Source: Devosia sp. Root685 (GTDB taxonomy: Bacteria; Pseudomonadota; Alphaproteobacteria; Rhizobiales; Devosiaceae). Taken from it: DNA of 64,000 nt. Below, in pieces: positions 8,368 to 17,737 of the stretch; within the stretch, counting starts at the first letter, position 1; each line of letters opens with the position of its first letter. The stretch is taken from positions 188,871 to 252,870 of the forward strand of contig NZ_LMHK01000001.1 in assembly GCF_001427875.1 (NCBI RefSeq), in the 5' to 3' direction. Below the pieces are notes generated by a model. It was not told the origin of the DNA and did not search any database. It saw only the letters and a list, made by a program, of their open reading frames with translations. The position numbers were made by a program, and so were the translations under genes.

Positions 8368-10100
8368 CCTTAACTGCAGACGGTCATGTTCCCACCATTT
8401 CGCTCGACGGCGTGCGCAAGGCGCGTGGCAATCTCACCCAGGCGCGTATCCGCTGGATGATCCTGGCGCTGGTGCTCGGTTTTGGCGCCGTTGGTGGGCG
8501 TCTGGTTCAGCTCGGCATGGTCGAAACCGATACGACCATCGAAGGCCAGACGCGCGACGCCATCACCGCGACCCGCCCGCCGATCCTTGATCGCAACGGT
8601 CTCGAAATGGCGGTCGATATTCGCGTGCCCTCGCTCTACGCCGAGCCGCGCCGCATCATCGATATCGAAGAGGCTGTGACCAAGCTGCGCACCGTGCTGC
8701 CGGATCTCAGCGAGGAGTGGTTACGCAATCGCCTGACCGGCGACAAGGGCTTTGTCTGGCTCAGGCGCGAACTGACCCCGGCGATCGAAGAGCAGGTCAT
8801 GCGCCTCGGCATTCCCGGCATCGACTTCATCACCGAATCCAAGCGCTTCTACCCGGCCATGAACGAGGCCAGCCATGTGCTCGGCTCGACCAATGTCGAC
8901 AATCAGGGCATTGCGGGCATCGAGCGCCACATGGACACCGAATCCATCGCGCTGCTGCAAGAACTCGGCCTCGCGCGCGGCAATGCGCTGACCCCGGTCG
9001 AACTCAGCATCGACATGCGCGTGCAGCATGTGATGCACGATCAGCTCGTCGATGCCATGACGCGCTACCAGGCCATCGCCGCCGCCGGCGCCATGATCGA
9101 TATCTATACCGGCGAAATCATCGCCCTGGCCTCGCTGCCGGATTTCAATCCGAACGATCCGGCTTCGGCGCTCGTCAAAGACACGTTCAACCGCGTCACA
9201 TCGGGTATTTTCGAGCCCGGCTCGATCTTCAAGACCGTGACGCTGGCCGGCGCCCTCGATAGCGGTCTGGTCCGCATCACCGACGATTTCGACGCTCGTT
9301 ACGGTGTGCGTTTCGGCCGCTACACCATCGACGATTTCCACGGCAAGCACCGCATCCTGAGCTTGCCCGAGGTCTATAAATACTCGTCCAATATCGGCAC
9401 GATCCGCATCATGCAGGCGATGGGCAAGGACAATTATCGCGCCTTCCTCAGCCGCCTGAAATTCGACCAGCGCGTGCAGTTCGAACTGCCCGAAATGCGC
9501 GTCCCGAGCGTCCCCAAGGAATTTTCGGAAGTCGGCGCCGCCACCGCGTCCTTCGGGCACGGCCTGTCGGTTTCGCCCCTCCATATGCTCACGGCCTATG
9601 CCGCTTTGGTCAATGGCGGCAATTATATCGCGCCGACCCTCTACAAGCGCAGCGTTGCCGCCGCCGAACCGCTTTACGAGCGGGTGATCCAGCCCCAGAC
9701 CAGCGCCTATATGCGCTATCTCATGCGCCTCAACGCCATTTCGACTGGCGGCTCGGGTTCGCAGATGAACAAGGCGGCGCAGGGCTATCGCGTCGGCGGC
9801 AAGACTGGTACGGCCGAAAAGGTGGTCGATGGCCGCTATTCGTCCAACAAGGTCACAAACTTCTTTGCCTCTGCCTTCCCACTCGATAATCCGCGCTATG
9901 CCATGGTCATCATGGTGGACGAGCCGAAGGCGGAAAACCCACAGTCCGGCACCACGGCCGGCTGGAACGCCGGGACGCTGACGGGCAGGGTTGTGCAGCG
10001 TGTGGCGCCCATGCTTGGCATTGCCCCGGATTTCGAGGGATTGCTTGATCAGCAGATCGTTCCGCCCGAAGTCCGGCGGATCTTTCCAGAAGGATATTGA
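8364..10100 (+). CDS. ftsI: peptidoglycan transpeptidase FtsI (PBP3)
   Basis: A class B penicillin-binding protein that crosslinks septal peptidoglycan with FtsW. It has 578 residues. One TM helix lies near 31-50. The PBP dimerisation domain spans about 65-200 (TRPPILDRNG). In the transpeptidase domain, SIFK (S287/K290) is the active-site SxxK, SSN is at 341-343 and KTGT begins at K480. It overlaps ftsL by 4 bp, and murE follows after 3 nt. Confidence 0.97.
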   Translation: MTLTADGHVPTISLDGVRKARGNLTQARIRWMILALVLGFGAVGGRLVQLGMVETDTTIEGQTRDAITATRPPILDRNGLEMAVDIRVPSLYAEPRRIIDIEEAVTKLRTVLPDLSEEWLRNRLTGDKGFVWLRRELTPAIEEQVMRLGIPGIDFITESKRFYPAMNEASHVLGSTNVDNQGIAGIERHMDTESIALLQELGLARGNALTPVELSIDMRVQHVMHDQLVDAMTRYQAIAAAGAMIDIYTGEIIALASLPDFNPNDPASALVKDTFNRVTSGIFEPGSIFKTVTLAGALDSGLVRITDDFDARYGVRFGRYTIDDFHGKHRILSLPEVYKYSSNIGTIRIMQAMGKDNYRAFLSRLKFDQRVQFELPEMRVPSVPKEFSEVGAATASFGHGLSVSPLHMLTAYAALVNGGNYIAPTLYKRSVAAAEPLYERVIQPQTSAYMRYLMRLNAISTGGSGSQMNKAAQGYRVGGKTGTAEKVVDGRYSSNKVTNFFASAFPLDNPRYAMVIMVDEPKAENPQSGTTAGWNAGTLTGRVVQRVAPMLGIAPDFEGLLDQQIVPPEVRRIFPEGY

Positions 10101-10103
10101 TTC

Positions 10104-11546
10104 GTGTCTCTTAGCGTTTCGCAACTGCTCGAAGGTTCTGGCGCCCGCCCCAAGAAGGGGTTGGGCACGGTCTTTGGCCTCAATTCGGACAGCCGGCGCA
10201 TCGAGCCGGGCGATATCTTCTTTGCTCTGCCGGGCCAGAAGGTCCATGGCAATGAATTCATCAGCGATGCCGTGCACCGCGGGGCGCTCGCCGTCGTCAC
10301 CGACATTCATCCTGTCGGCGATCCGGGCGTGCCGGTTATCGTCGTCAAGGATGTGCGCGCTTCCTATGCCCGCGCTGCCTCGCGCGTGTTCGAGCCGCAG
10401 CCGGAAATCTCGGTTGCCGTCACCGGCACCAATGGCAAGACTTCCGTCGCTTCCTTCGTCCGCCAGATCTGGGATCATGCCGGCGTGCCCGGCGCCAGCG
10501 TCGGTACGCTCGGCGTACAGACCGCTACGCGCACCATCGAAGGCGCGCTGACGACGCCGGATTCGCGCACGCTGCATCAGGCGCTGCGTGCCCTTCGCGC
10601 CCAGGGCGTCGATCATGTCGCCGTCGAAGCATCAAGCCATGGCCTCGATCAGCGCCGGCTCGATGGCATTCACTTCGAGGCCGTCGCCTTCACCAATCTC
10701 AGCCGCGACCATCTCGATTATCACAAGGATATGGACGAGTACCGCAACGCCAAGCTGAGGCTCTTCTCCGATCTTCTGGTCGATGGCGGCGCTGCCATCG
10801 TCAATGTCGATGATCCAGAATACGAACCCTTCATGTTCGCCGCGCTCTCGGCCAATGCGACCCTTCTCACCGTCGGTCGGGAAGGGGCATATATCGAGAT
10901 CATCTCGATCCAGCCCGAAGGCTACGGCCAGCGCGTTCAGATCCGCCACATCGGCGAACTGGTGGATTTCCACCTGCAGATCCCCGGCGAATTCCAGGTG
11001 TCGAACGCCTTGATTGCTGCGGCCCTCGCCATGTCATCCGGCGTCGACAAGAACGACGCCTTTGCCGCTCTCCCCGAGCTCGTGGGCGCCGTTGGCCGCC
11101 TCGAACTCGTCGGCGAATATAAGGGCGCCGCAATCTTCGTCGACTATTCGCACAAGCCCGAAGCCTTGCGCACCGCGCTCCACACCCTGCGCCCCTACGT
11201 CAAGGGCAAGCTCCGCGTCGTCTTCGGCTGTGGCGGCGACCGCGACAAGGGCAAGCGCCCCCAAATGGGCGCAATTGCCAGCGAGCTTGCCGATGACGTT
11301 ATCGTGACGGACGACAATCCGCGCACCGAGGACGCCGCTGCCATTCGCGCCCAGATCTTGGCCGAGGCAAAGGGGGCCAAGGAAATTGCCGACCGCAAGA
11401 AGGCCATCGAAACGGCCATCAAATCCCTGCAAAAAGGCGACGTCCTGCTCGTCGCCGGCAAGGGCCACGAGACCTACCAGATCATCGGCACCACCAAACA
11501 CCACTTCTCCGACCACGAAGTCGTGGCCGAAGCGATCAAGGGCTGA
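10104..11546 (+). CDS. murE: UDP-MurNAc-tripeptide synthetase MurE
   Basis: The cytoplasmic ATP-dependent ligase that adds the third residue, meso-diaminopimelate in Gram-negatives, to UDP-MurNAc-L-Ala-D-Glu. It has 480 residues with a GTG start. Motifs: P-loop VTGTNGKTSVASF (about 110-120), the HVAVEASSHGLDQRR block, and DNPRTED near 410, which is the DAP-selecting DNPR motif. It lies 3 nt after ftsI. Two palindromic repeats separate it from murF. Confidence 0.97.
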   Translation: MSLSVSQLLEGSGARPKKGLGTVFGLNSDSRRIEPGDIFFALPGQKVHGNEFISDAVHRGALAVVTDIHPVGDPGVPVIVVKDVRASYARAASRVFEPQPEISVAVTGTNGKTSVASFVRQIWDHAGVPGASVGTLGVQTATRTIEGALTTPDSRTLHQALRALRAQGVDHVAVEASSHGLDQRRLDGIHFEAVAFTNLSRDHLDYHKDMDEYRNAKLRLFSDLLVDGGAAIVNVDDPEYEPFMFAALSANATLLTVGREGAYIEIISIQPEGYGQRVQIRHIGELVDFHLQIPGEFQVSNALIAAALAMSSGVDKNDAFAALPELVGAVGRLELVGEYKGAAIFVDYSHKPEALRTALHTLRPYVKGKLRVVFGCGGDRDKGKRPQMGAIASELADDVIVTDDNPRTEDAAAIRAQILAEAKGAKEIADRKKAIETAIKSLQKGDVLLVAGKGHETYQIIGTTKHHFSDHEVVAEAIKG

Positions 11547-11573
11547 GGCAAGGTTAGGTCGCCCCGGCCGCCG

Positions 11574-11640
11574 CGTCATTCCCGCGAAAGCGGGAATCTC
11601 CCTTACGGTCCCTAAGATTCCCGCTTTCGCGGGAATGACG
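11574..11640. repeat. palindromic repeat, family B (ATTCCCGCGAAAGCGGGAAT)
   Basis: CGTCATTCCCGCGAAAGCGG and its inverted copy face each other across a centre of about 20 nt. Each arm is itself palindromic (TTCCCGC/GCGGGAA). A second copy of this element follows recN at 31973-32039. Confidence 0.9.
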
Positions 11641-11697
11641 CCGTGAATAGAGAGGCGGTCGTGGTGTTTGACGCAAAATGCATCCCTCACCTACCGG

Positions 11698-11767
11698 CTG
11701 TCACCCCGGCGCAGGCCGGGGCCCATCCTGAGATCTGGAGATGGACCCCGGCCTGCGCCGGGGTGAC
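11698..11767. repeat. palindromic repeat, family C (GTCACCCCGGC...GCCGGGGTGAC)
   Basis: Inverted arms GTCACCCCGGCGCAGGCCGG and CCGGCCTGCGCCGGGGTGAC surround a centre containing GAGATCT. A diverged copy lies at 63090-63163. With the adjacent family B repeat it fills most of the 275-nt murE-murF gap. Confidence 0.9.
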
Positions 11768-11821
11768 AATTGAGCGCGAGACGGCCTCCGCAAAATGGAC
11801 CGCTCCAACGCGGAATATCTC

Positions 11822-13213
11822 ATGACCCAACCCCTCTTCACCCTCGACGCCATCCTAGCCGCCACCGGCGGCCACGCGACCGGCGTCACGACAGACGCCA
11901 TTCGCTCCATCTCCATCGATTCCCGCGAAATCGGCCCCGAGGCGCTTTTCGTCGCCATCAAGGGCGACCGCTTCGATGGCCACGATTTCGTCGATACCGC
12001 CCTCGCCAATGGCGCTGCGGCAGCTCTCGTCAGCCGCGGCACCGGGCCGGGGCGGGTCACCGTCCCCGATGCCCTCGGCGGTCTTGTCGATCTCGCCCGC
12101 GCCGCCCGCGCCCGCAGCCGCGCCCTCATCGTCGGCGTCACCGGCAGCGTCGGCAAGACCACCACCAAGGAGGCCCTGCGCGTCGTCTTCGAGGCGGCCG
12201 GGGAAACCCACGCCTCCATCAAGAGCTTCAACAATCACTGGGGCGTGCCGCTGATGCTCGCCCGCATGCCCGAGACGGCCCAGTTCGGCGTCTTCGAAAT
12301 GGGCATGAACGCCCCCGATGAAATCCGCCCTCTCAGCCAATTGGTGCGGCCCCATATCGCCGTCATCACCACCGTGGCCCCCGCGCATCTCGAAAAGCTC
12401 GGCAGTATCGAAGCCATTGCCCGCGCCAAAGCTGAAATTTTCGATGGTCTCGAAGCCGGCGGCACCGCCGTCATCAATGCCGACCATCCCCAGATCGGCC
12501 TCCTCCTCGAAGCCGCGCAGGCGGCTGGCGTCGGTCGCGTCGTCACCTTCGGCTTCGCCCGCGGCGTGGATTGGCAGATTGTCGATGCCGAAACGGCCGG
12601 TGACCGCAGCTTTGCCACCGTCTTCAACGGCGACACCCGCTACGCCCTCACCATCGGCGTCGCCGGCCGCCACATGTTGAGCAATGCCACTGCGGCACTG
12701 GCCGTCGCCACCATCGCCGGCATCGCCCCCGAGACCGCCCTGCGAGCGCTCGCCGGCTTCGGTCCGCAGCCGGGCCGCGGTCAGCGTATCCATCTGGGCC
12801 CGAAAGAAAAACCGCTGCTGCTCATCGATGAAAGCTACAACGCCAATACCGCCTCGATGGCCGCGGCGCTGGATGTCTTCGGCTCGGTCTTCGCGCCCGA
12901 TGGCAAGAAGATAGTGGTGCTCGGCGATATGCTCGAATTGGGCGACGCTGGCCCGGCGCTCCATGCCGGCCTTGCCGATACCGTACGAGCCAGCGGCGCG
13001 GACAAGGTTTATCTCGTGGGCGCGTCAATGGCGCATCTGGCACAATCGCTGCCGTCCACGCTCTTTTCCCAGCATTTCACAACCGTGGACCAAGCCTTGC
13101 CCGAGCTACTTGCGGCGCTTGCCTATGGTGATGCAGTTATGGTCAAAGGATCGAACGGCGTCGGGCTTTCCCGCCTTGTTGCCGCGATCAAAGACAAGTT
13201 TGAACAGCGTTAA
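11822..13213 (+). CDS. murF: UDP-MurNAc-tripeptide:D-Ala-D-Ala ligase MurF
   Basis: Adds D-Ala-D-Ala to the UDP-MurNAc-tripeptide, completing the cytoplasmic peptide stem. It has 463 residues from the ATG at 11822 (GCGGA about 10 nt upstream). An in-frame ATG at 11795 would add nine residues but lacks a ribosome binding site. Motifs: P-loop GVTGSVGKTTTKEAL (about 110-120), the FNNHWGVPL block and the DESYNANTASM motif near 335. mraY follows after 27 nt. Confidence 0.96.
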   Translation: MTQPLFTLDAILAATGGHATGVTTDAIRSISIDSREIGPEALFVAIKGDRFDGHDFVDTALANGAAAALVSRGTGPGRVTVPDALGGLVDLARAARARSRALIVGVTGSVGKTTTKEALRVVFEAAGETHASIKSFNNHWGVPLMLARMPETAQFGVFEMGMNAPDEIRPLSQLVRPHIAVITTVAPAHLEKLGSIEAIARAKAEIFDGLEAGGTAVINADHPQIGLLLEAAQAAGVGRVVTFGFARGVDWQIVDAETAGDRSFATVFNGDTRYALTIGVAGRHMLSNATAALAVATIAGIAPETALRALAGFGPQPGRGQRIHLGPKEKPLLLIDESYNANTASMAAALDVFGSVFAPDGKKIVVLGDMLELGDAGPALHAGLADTVRASGADKVYLVGASMAHLAQSLPSTLFSQHFTTVDQALPELLAALAYGDAVMVKGSNGVGLSRLVAAIKDKFEQR

Positions 13214-13240
13214 AGCGCCCAATCAGGACTTTAAGAGAGC

Positions 13241-14326
13241 ATGCTCTATTTTCTCGGCCAGTTGGGTGACTCCCTCGCCGCGTTCAACGTCTTCCGCTAC
13301 ATCACCTTCCGCACCGCGGGCGCGATGATCACGGCGCTGTTCTTTGTTTTCATGTTCGGTCCGGGCATGATCGCGCTTTTGCGCCTCAAGCAGGGCAGGG
13401 GCCAGCCGATCCGCGAAGACGGTCCGGCAACGCACCTGCTGACCAAAAAGGGCACGCCGACCATGGGCGGGCTCATGATCCTCTCGGGGGCCGTCATTTC
13501 GACCCTACTGTGGTCGAACCTGAGCAATGGCTATGTCTGGGTCGTGCTCTTCGTCACCATCGGCTTCGGCGCCATCGGCTTTTACGACGACTATCTCAAG
13601 GTCAAACGTATGAGCCACAAGGGCTTTGGCTCGCGCCAGCGCCTGCTGCTCGAAGCCATTATCGGCTGTATCGCGGCCTTCGCCATCTCCCAGCTCGCCG
13701 CCGGGTCCTATGGCACCTCGCTGCTCTTCCCGTTCGTCAAAGACCTCGCGGTCAATCTCGGCTACTTTTACATTCTCTTTGGCGGCTTCGTCGTCGTCGC
13801 CGCAGGTAATTCGGTCAACCTCACCGACGGGCTCGATGGCCTCGCCATCGTCCCGGTCATGGTCGCTGCCGGTTGTTTTGGTTTCATCGCCTACCTCGTC
13901 GGCAGCCAGAATTATGCCGATTATCTGCTGCTCAACGCCGTTCCCGGCACGGCCGAACTCGCCGTCGTCTGCGGCGCTTTGATCGGCGCCGGCCTCGGTT
14001 TCCTGTGGTTCAACGCCCCGCCCGCCCAGATTTTCATGGGCGATACCGGCTCCCTGGCCCTTGGCGGCGCTCTCGGCACCATCGCCGTCGCCACCAAGCA
14101 CGAAATCGTCCTCGGCATTATCGGTGGCCTGTTCGTACTCGAAACCGTCTCGGTGATCGTGCAGGTGGCGTCCTTCCGCCTGACCGGCAAACGCGTCTTC
14201 CGAATGGCACCCATCCACCACCATTTCGAGCATCTCGGCTGGACCGAAAGCCAGGTGGTCATCCGGTTCTGGATCATTTCCTTCGTGCTCGCCCTGATCG
14301 GCCTTTCGAGCCTGAAGCTGCGCTAA
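13241..14326 (+). CDS. mraY: phospho-MurNAc-pentapeptide translocase MraY
   Basis: An integral membrane enzyme that transfers phospho-MurNAc-pentapeptide to undecaprenyl phosphate, giving lipid I. It has 361 residues with about ten TM helices. Visible signatures are [19 protein letters not shown] (the catalytic Asp pair), [22 protein letters not shown] and the C-terminal APIHHHFE loop. It is the last gene of the first dcw transcription block. murD would be expected next but is not there. Confidence 0.97.
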   Translation: MLYFLGQLGDSLAAFNVFRYITFRTAGAMITALFFVFMFGPGMIALLRLKQGRGQPIREDGPATHLLTKKGTPTMGGLMILSGAVISTLLWSNLSNGYVWVVLFVTIGFGAIGFYDDYLKVKRMSHKGFGSRQRLLLEAIIGCIAAFAISQLAAGSYGTSLLFPFVKDLAVNLGYFYILFGGFVVVAAGNSVNLTDGLDGLAIVPVMVAAGCFGFIAYLVGSQNYADYLLLNAVPGTAELAVVCGALIGAGLGFLWFNAPPAQIFMGDTGSLALGGALGTIAVATKHEIVLGIIGGLFVLETVSVIVQVASFRLTGKRVFRMAPIHHHFEHLGWTESQVVIRFWIISFVLALIGLSSLKLR

Positions 14327-14331
14327 GCTCG

Positions 14332-14355
14332 TGCGGTCACGTCCCCGTGACCGCA
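14332..14355. other. hairpin downstream of mraY, possible transcription end
   Basis: The inverted repeat TGCGGTCAC (14332-14340) and GTGACCGCA (14347-14355) starts 5 nt after the mraY stop. A T-run is not clear, so it may be only an attenuator or an RNA-stability element. It marks a break in the compact dcw cluster. Confidence 0.45.
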
Positions 14356-14489
14356 ATTCTCAGGTTTTCTGAAACTCTCCTCGTTTCGATCCGTAGCTAC
14401 GGCTGACGATAGCAATCGTCCCCCCAATCGCTCACGGGGCCCGATGCGTCTTTTGCGCATCCCGGTCGTGTCCAACGAGGAGACCTCAA

Positions 14490-15281
14490 TTGCCTGCTAC
14501 CGCCCGCATTTCCCTTATTGCCGCCCTTGCTCTTGCCACCTCGGGCCTCGCCATCGGCGCTGCAAACGCCGCGACCGCCATTGCGCTTGTCGATGGCAAT
14601 AAGCTCGTAACTTTCGACACCGAAACCCGCGCCGCCAGCGCCACCGTCGAAGTAACCGGCGTCGATGGCCTGGCCGGCATCGATCAGCGTCCCGCCGACA
14701 ATCTTCTCTACGGCGTTACCCTCTCGGGCGAAGTCGTCACCATCGACACCGCCACCGGCGCCGCCACGGTCAAGTCTACCCTCTCCGAAAAGCTCCCGAG
14801 CTACGAAGGCGCCATCGTCGATTTCAACCCGATGGCCGACCGTCTCCGCCTGATGGGCACAGATGGCACCAATCACCGCGTCAATGTCGATGATGGCGCC
14901 GTAACCGTCGATGGCTCGCTTGCCTTCGAAGCTACCGACATGCATGCCGGCGAAACGCCCGCCATCGTCGCAGCCGCCTATATCAACTCCTTCGGCAAGC
15001 CCGAAGCGACCGCGATGTATGACATCGACGCCATCATCGTCGGGCTGATCCAGCAGGTTTCGCCCAATGACGGCACGCTCGCCGCGATCGGCAAGCTCGG
15101 CATCGATGGCGGGTCCTCCTACGCCTTCGATATCCATTCGACTGAAGACCTGACCAACACGGCCTATCTCGTCGTCGACAACACGCTCTACACTGTCGAT
15201 CTCGAAACCGGCGTCGCGGAGGAATGGGGCGCGATCGAGGGTGTCGACGGTACTATTTCGGACATCGCCGTCTGGAACTAA
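14490..15281 (+). CDS. secreted DUF4394-type protein at the murD position
   Basis: A 263-residue exported protein. Residues 1-27 are a signal peptide ending in ANA. The rest resembles DUF4394 (beta-propeller-like, with repeated DGNKLVTFDTET / ADNLLYGVTLSGEVVTID units; FNPMADRLRLMGTDGTNHRVN is the clearest block). Function is unknown. The start is TTG at 14490, chosen because GAGGAG at 14477-14482 is ideally placed. It is flanked by hairpins and has no link to cell-wall synthesis. It lies between mraY and ftsW, where murD normally is. Confidence 0.82.
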   Translation: MPATARISLIAALALATSGLAIGAANAATAIALVDGNKLVTFDTETRAASATVEVTGVDGLAGIDQRPADNLLYGVTLSGEVVTIDTATGAATVKSTLSEKLPSYEGAIVDFNPMADRLRLMGTDGTNHRVNVDDGAVTVDGSLAFEATDMHAGETPAIVAAAYINSFGKPEATAMYDIDAIIVGLIQQVSPNDGTLAAIGKLGIDGGSSYAFDIHSTEDLTNTAYLVVDNTLYTVDLETGVAEEWGAIEGVDGTISDIAVWN

Positions 15282-15325
15282 CCTTTCGCCAATCGTCCAC
15301 TTCGTCTCCCGGGGCGATTGGTGCA

Positions 15326-15355
15326 AGGGGCGGCCTCAGGGCCGCCTCTTCGTTT
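15326..15355 (+). terminator. probable terminator after the DUF4394 gene
   Basis: A GC-rich stem (GGGCGGC/GCCGCC with a CTCAGG loop) is followed by TCTTCGTTT. It lies 45 nt after the gene and about 100 nt before ftsW, so ftsW probably has its own promoter. Confidence 0.5.
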
Positions 15356-15458
15356 ATGTCCACAGGCTGACTCGCAAAACGCGAAATCCCTTACCAAATC
15401 GGTAACTACCACTCGGTACAATTGTCTGCAGTTTGTATCGAGTAGCCGGCTCAGCCCC

Positions 15459-16625
15459 ATGATGTTCTCCCGCGCCGAAAAAACGCCCCTCGCCGAATGG
15501 TGGTGGTCGATTGACCGCGAATTGCTCAGCGGCCTGATTCTGCTCCTCATTTGCGGCATGGTGCTGAGCCTCGCGGCCAGCCCCCCGGTCGCCGAGCGCA
15601 TCGGCCTCAACGAATGGCACTTTGTCATTCGCCACGCCCTGTTCTGCGTGCTCGCCGTGCCGGTCATGCTGGCAACCTCGATGATGAGTCACCGTCAGGC
15701 CCGCTTCGCTGCGCTCGGCACGCTGATCGTCATGACGATCCTCCTTTGGGCCACGCTGCGCTTCGGCACGGAAGTGAAGGGTGCCCGCCGCTGGATGTCC
15801 TTTGCGGGCCAGTCCGTGCAGCCGTCCGAATTCGTAAAGCCCGCCTTTGCCGTCATCGGCGCGTGGCTGTTTTCCGAATTCATGATCCATCGCAACGTGC
15901 CCGGCCGCCTTATCGCGACCGCGCTCATGCTGATCATCGTCTCCGGCCTCCTGCTCCAACCCGACATCGGCCAGACCGCGCTGATCCTTGCCACCTGGGC
16001 CGTGCTGCTGTTTCTCTCCGGCATTTCCTGGTGGATCATCATTGGCCTTGCCGGTGCTGCCGGCGGCCTGCTGGTCGGCGCCTACGCCTTCTTCCCGCAC
16101 TTCGCGCGCCGCATCGATACCTTCCTTAACCCCGAGGGCGGCGGCAATACCTACCAGATCGACCGCGCGCTGCAGTCGCTGGCCGAAGGCGGCTGGTTCG
16201 GCCGTGGTCCCGGCGAGTCGATGGCCAAAAAGCTGATCCCCGACGCCCACGCCGACTATGTCTTCTCCGCCGCCGCCGGCGAATACGGCATTTTGTTCTG
16301 CATGGCGCTGGTCGGCCTCATCGCCTTCATCGTCCTCCGCGCCATGATGGGTGCACAGCGCCAGCAAAGCCTTTTTGCCCGCCTTGCCGCCTCCACAATC
16401 GCCATCCAGTTTGCCATGCAGTCGGGCATCAACCTGGCGGTGAATCTCAATCTGATTCCCCCCAAGGGCATGACGCTGCCATTCGTGTCCTACGGTGGCA
16501 CGTCGATGATCGCCGTCGCCTTCGGCATGGGGCTGATGCTGGCCATGACAAGAACGAAACCCGAGGAGCGCATGACGACTGGCATTCCATCCTATCGCAG
16601 CGCCGTGGTCGCTCCCGCCGAATGA
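15459..16625 (+). CDS. ftsW: peptidoglycan glycosyltransferase FtsW
   Basis: A SEDS-family glycosyltransferase that polymerises lipid II at the septum with FtsI. It has 388 residues and about ten TM helices. The frame is open upstream, but the protein probably begins with the ATG at 15459 (or 15462), just before FSRAEKTPLAEWWW. Typical SEDS features are FGTEVKGARRW, the QPSEFVKPA loop with the catalytic Asp/Glu region downstream, QIDRALQSL, and GMTLPFVSYGGTSM near the C-terminus. It overlaps murG by 4 bp. Confidence 0.94.
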   Translation: MMFSRAEKTPLAEWWWSIDRELLSGLILLLICGMVLSLAASPPVAERIGLNEWHFVIRHALFCVLAVPVMLATSMMSHRQARFAALGTLIVMTILLWATLRFGTEVKGARRWMSFAGQSVQPSEFVKPAFAVIGAWLFSEFMIHRNVPGRLIATALMLIIVSGLLLQPDIGQTALILATWAVLLFLSGISWWIIIGLAGAAGGLLVGAYAFFPHFARRIDTFLNPEGGGNTYQIDRALQSLAEGGWFGRGPGESMAKKLIPDAHADYVFSAAAGEYGILFCMALVGLIAFIVLRAMMGAQRQQSLFARLAASTIAIQFAMQSGINLAVNLNLIPPKGMTLPFVSYGGTSMIAVAFGMGLMLAMTRTKPEERMTTGIPSYRSAVVAPAE

Positions 16626-17737
16626 AAACCTTCGTCCTTATGGCCGGCGGTACCGGCGGCCATCTCTTTCCCGCCATGGCCCTCGCGCAGGAACTGATCC
16701 GCCGCGGCCATGCCGTCGAGCTGATGACCGACCATCGCGTCGAAGGTTATGGCCAGGATTTTCCGGCCCGCCGCATTCACATGGTCCCGTCGGCCACGCC
16801 GAGCCTTTCCAATCCGTTCAAGTTCGCGACCGCCAGTTTCACCATTGCCCGCGGCGTTGCGAAATCCTTCGGCATCCTGCGCGCCCTCCGGCCCGACGCC
16901 GTGATCGGTTTTGGCGGTTATCCAACCTTTCCGCCCTTCATCGCGGCGAGCCTTCTGAGCATTCCCGGCATCCTCCACGAGCAAAACGCCGTCATGGGCC
17001 GCGCCAACCGCGCCCTCAGCCGCTTTGCCGATGTGCTGGCCCTGAGCTTTGCCAAGACGCGCTTTGCCGACGATCAGGGCCTCGAAAAGGTCCTCACCGG
17101 CAATCCCGTCCGCGACCGCGTTCGCGCCATCGCCGCCAGCCCCTTTCCGGAATTTTCCGCCGCCAGCCCCATCAACCTCGTCGTCTTCGGCGGCAGCCAG
17201 GGCGCTCGCGCCATCTCCGACATTGTGCCCGAGGCTATTTCGCTCTTGCCCGATGCCCTCCGCTCGCGTCTCCGCATCGTGCAGCAGGTGCGCCAGGAAG
17301 ACCTTGATCGAGTCACCAAAGTCTATCGCGTCTCGCGTACGAGCGTCGAACTCGCGCCTTTCTTCACCGATCTGCCCGAGCGCATCGCCCAGGGCCACCT
17401 CGTCATCGGCCGCTCCGGCGCCTCGACCATTGCCGAACTGACGGTCATCGGCCGGCCCTCGATCCTCATCCCGTTGCCCGGCGCGCTCGATGCCGATCAG
17501 AAGAACAATGCTCTTGTGGTTGAAGCGGGCGGCGGTGGCTGGGTGATGGAACAGGCCGCGCTTTCGCCGCAATCGCTTGCCACTCGCCTCGAAGAATTGT
17601 TTACCGACCCATCAAGCCTTGCCAAGGCTGCCCGCGCCGCTCAGGCCCTGGGCCAGCCTCGCGCCGTTGAAAAGCTCGCCGACCTCGCTGAAAGCCTGGC
17701 CGGCCAGGGCACAAACACACTGGAATCCGCCTCATGA
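16622..17737 (+). CDS. murG: lipid II synthase MurG
   Basis: A peripheral membrane GT28-family glycosyltransferase that adds GlcNAc to lipid I. It has 371 residues. Motifs: [15 protein letters not shown] at the N-terminus (diphosphate-binding loop), [33 protein letters not shown], and [20 protein letters not shown] in the UDP-GlcNAc site. It overlaps ftsW and murC by 4 bp each, so translation of the three is coupled. Confidence 0.97.
   Translation: MKTFVLMAGGTGGHLFPAMALAQELIRRGHAVELMTDHRVEGYGQDFPARRIHMVPSATPSLSNPFKFATASFTIARGVAKSFGILRALRPDAVIGFGGYPTFPPFIAASLLSIPGILHEQNAVMGRANRALSRFADVLALSFAKTRFADDQGLEKVLTGNPVRDRVRAIAASPFPEFSAASPINLVVFGGSQGARAISDIVPEAISLLPDALRSRLRIVQQVRQEDLDRVTKVYRVSRTSVELAPFFTDLPERIAQGHLVIGRSGASTIAELTVIGRPSILIPLPGALDADQKNNALVVEAGGGGWVMEQAALSPQSLATRLEELFTDPSSLAKAARAAQALGQPRAVEKLADLAESLAGQGTNTLESAS

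Noticed and set aside
8721..10616. A 631-codon open frame on the minus strand across ftsI and murE
   Set aside because: It is the antisense of two clear genes. High-GC third positions keep this frame open; the translation is low-complexity and matches no family.
14327..15458. Degenerate murD remnant between mraY and ftsW
   Set aside because: No P-loop GTNGKT-type motif or other MurD block was seen in any frame of this interval.
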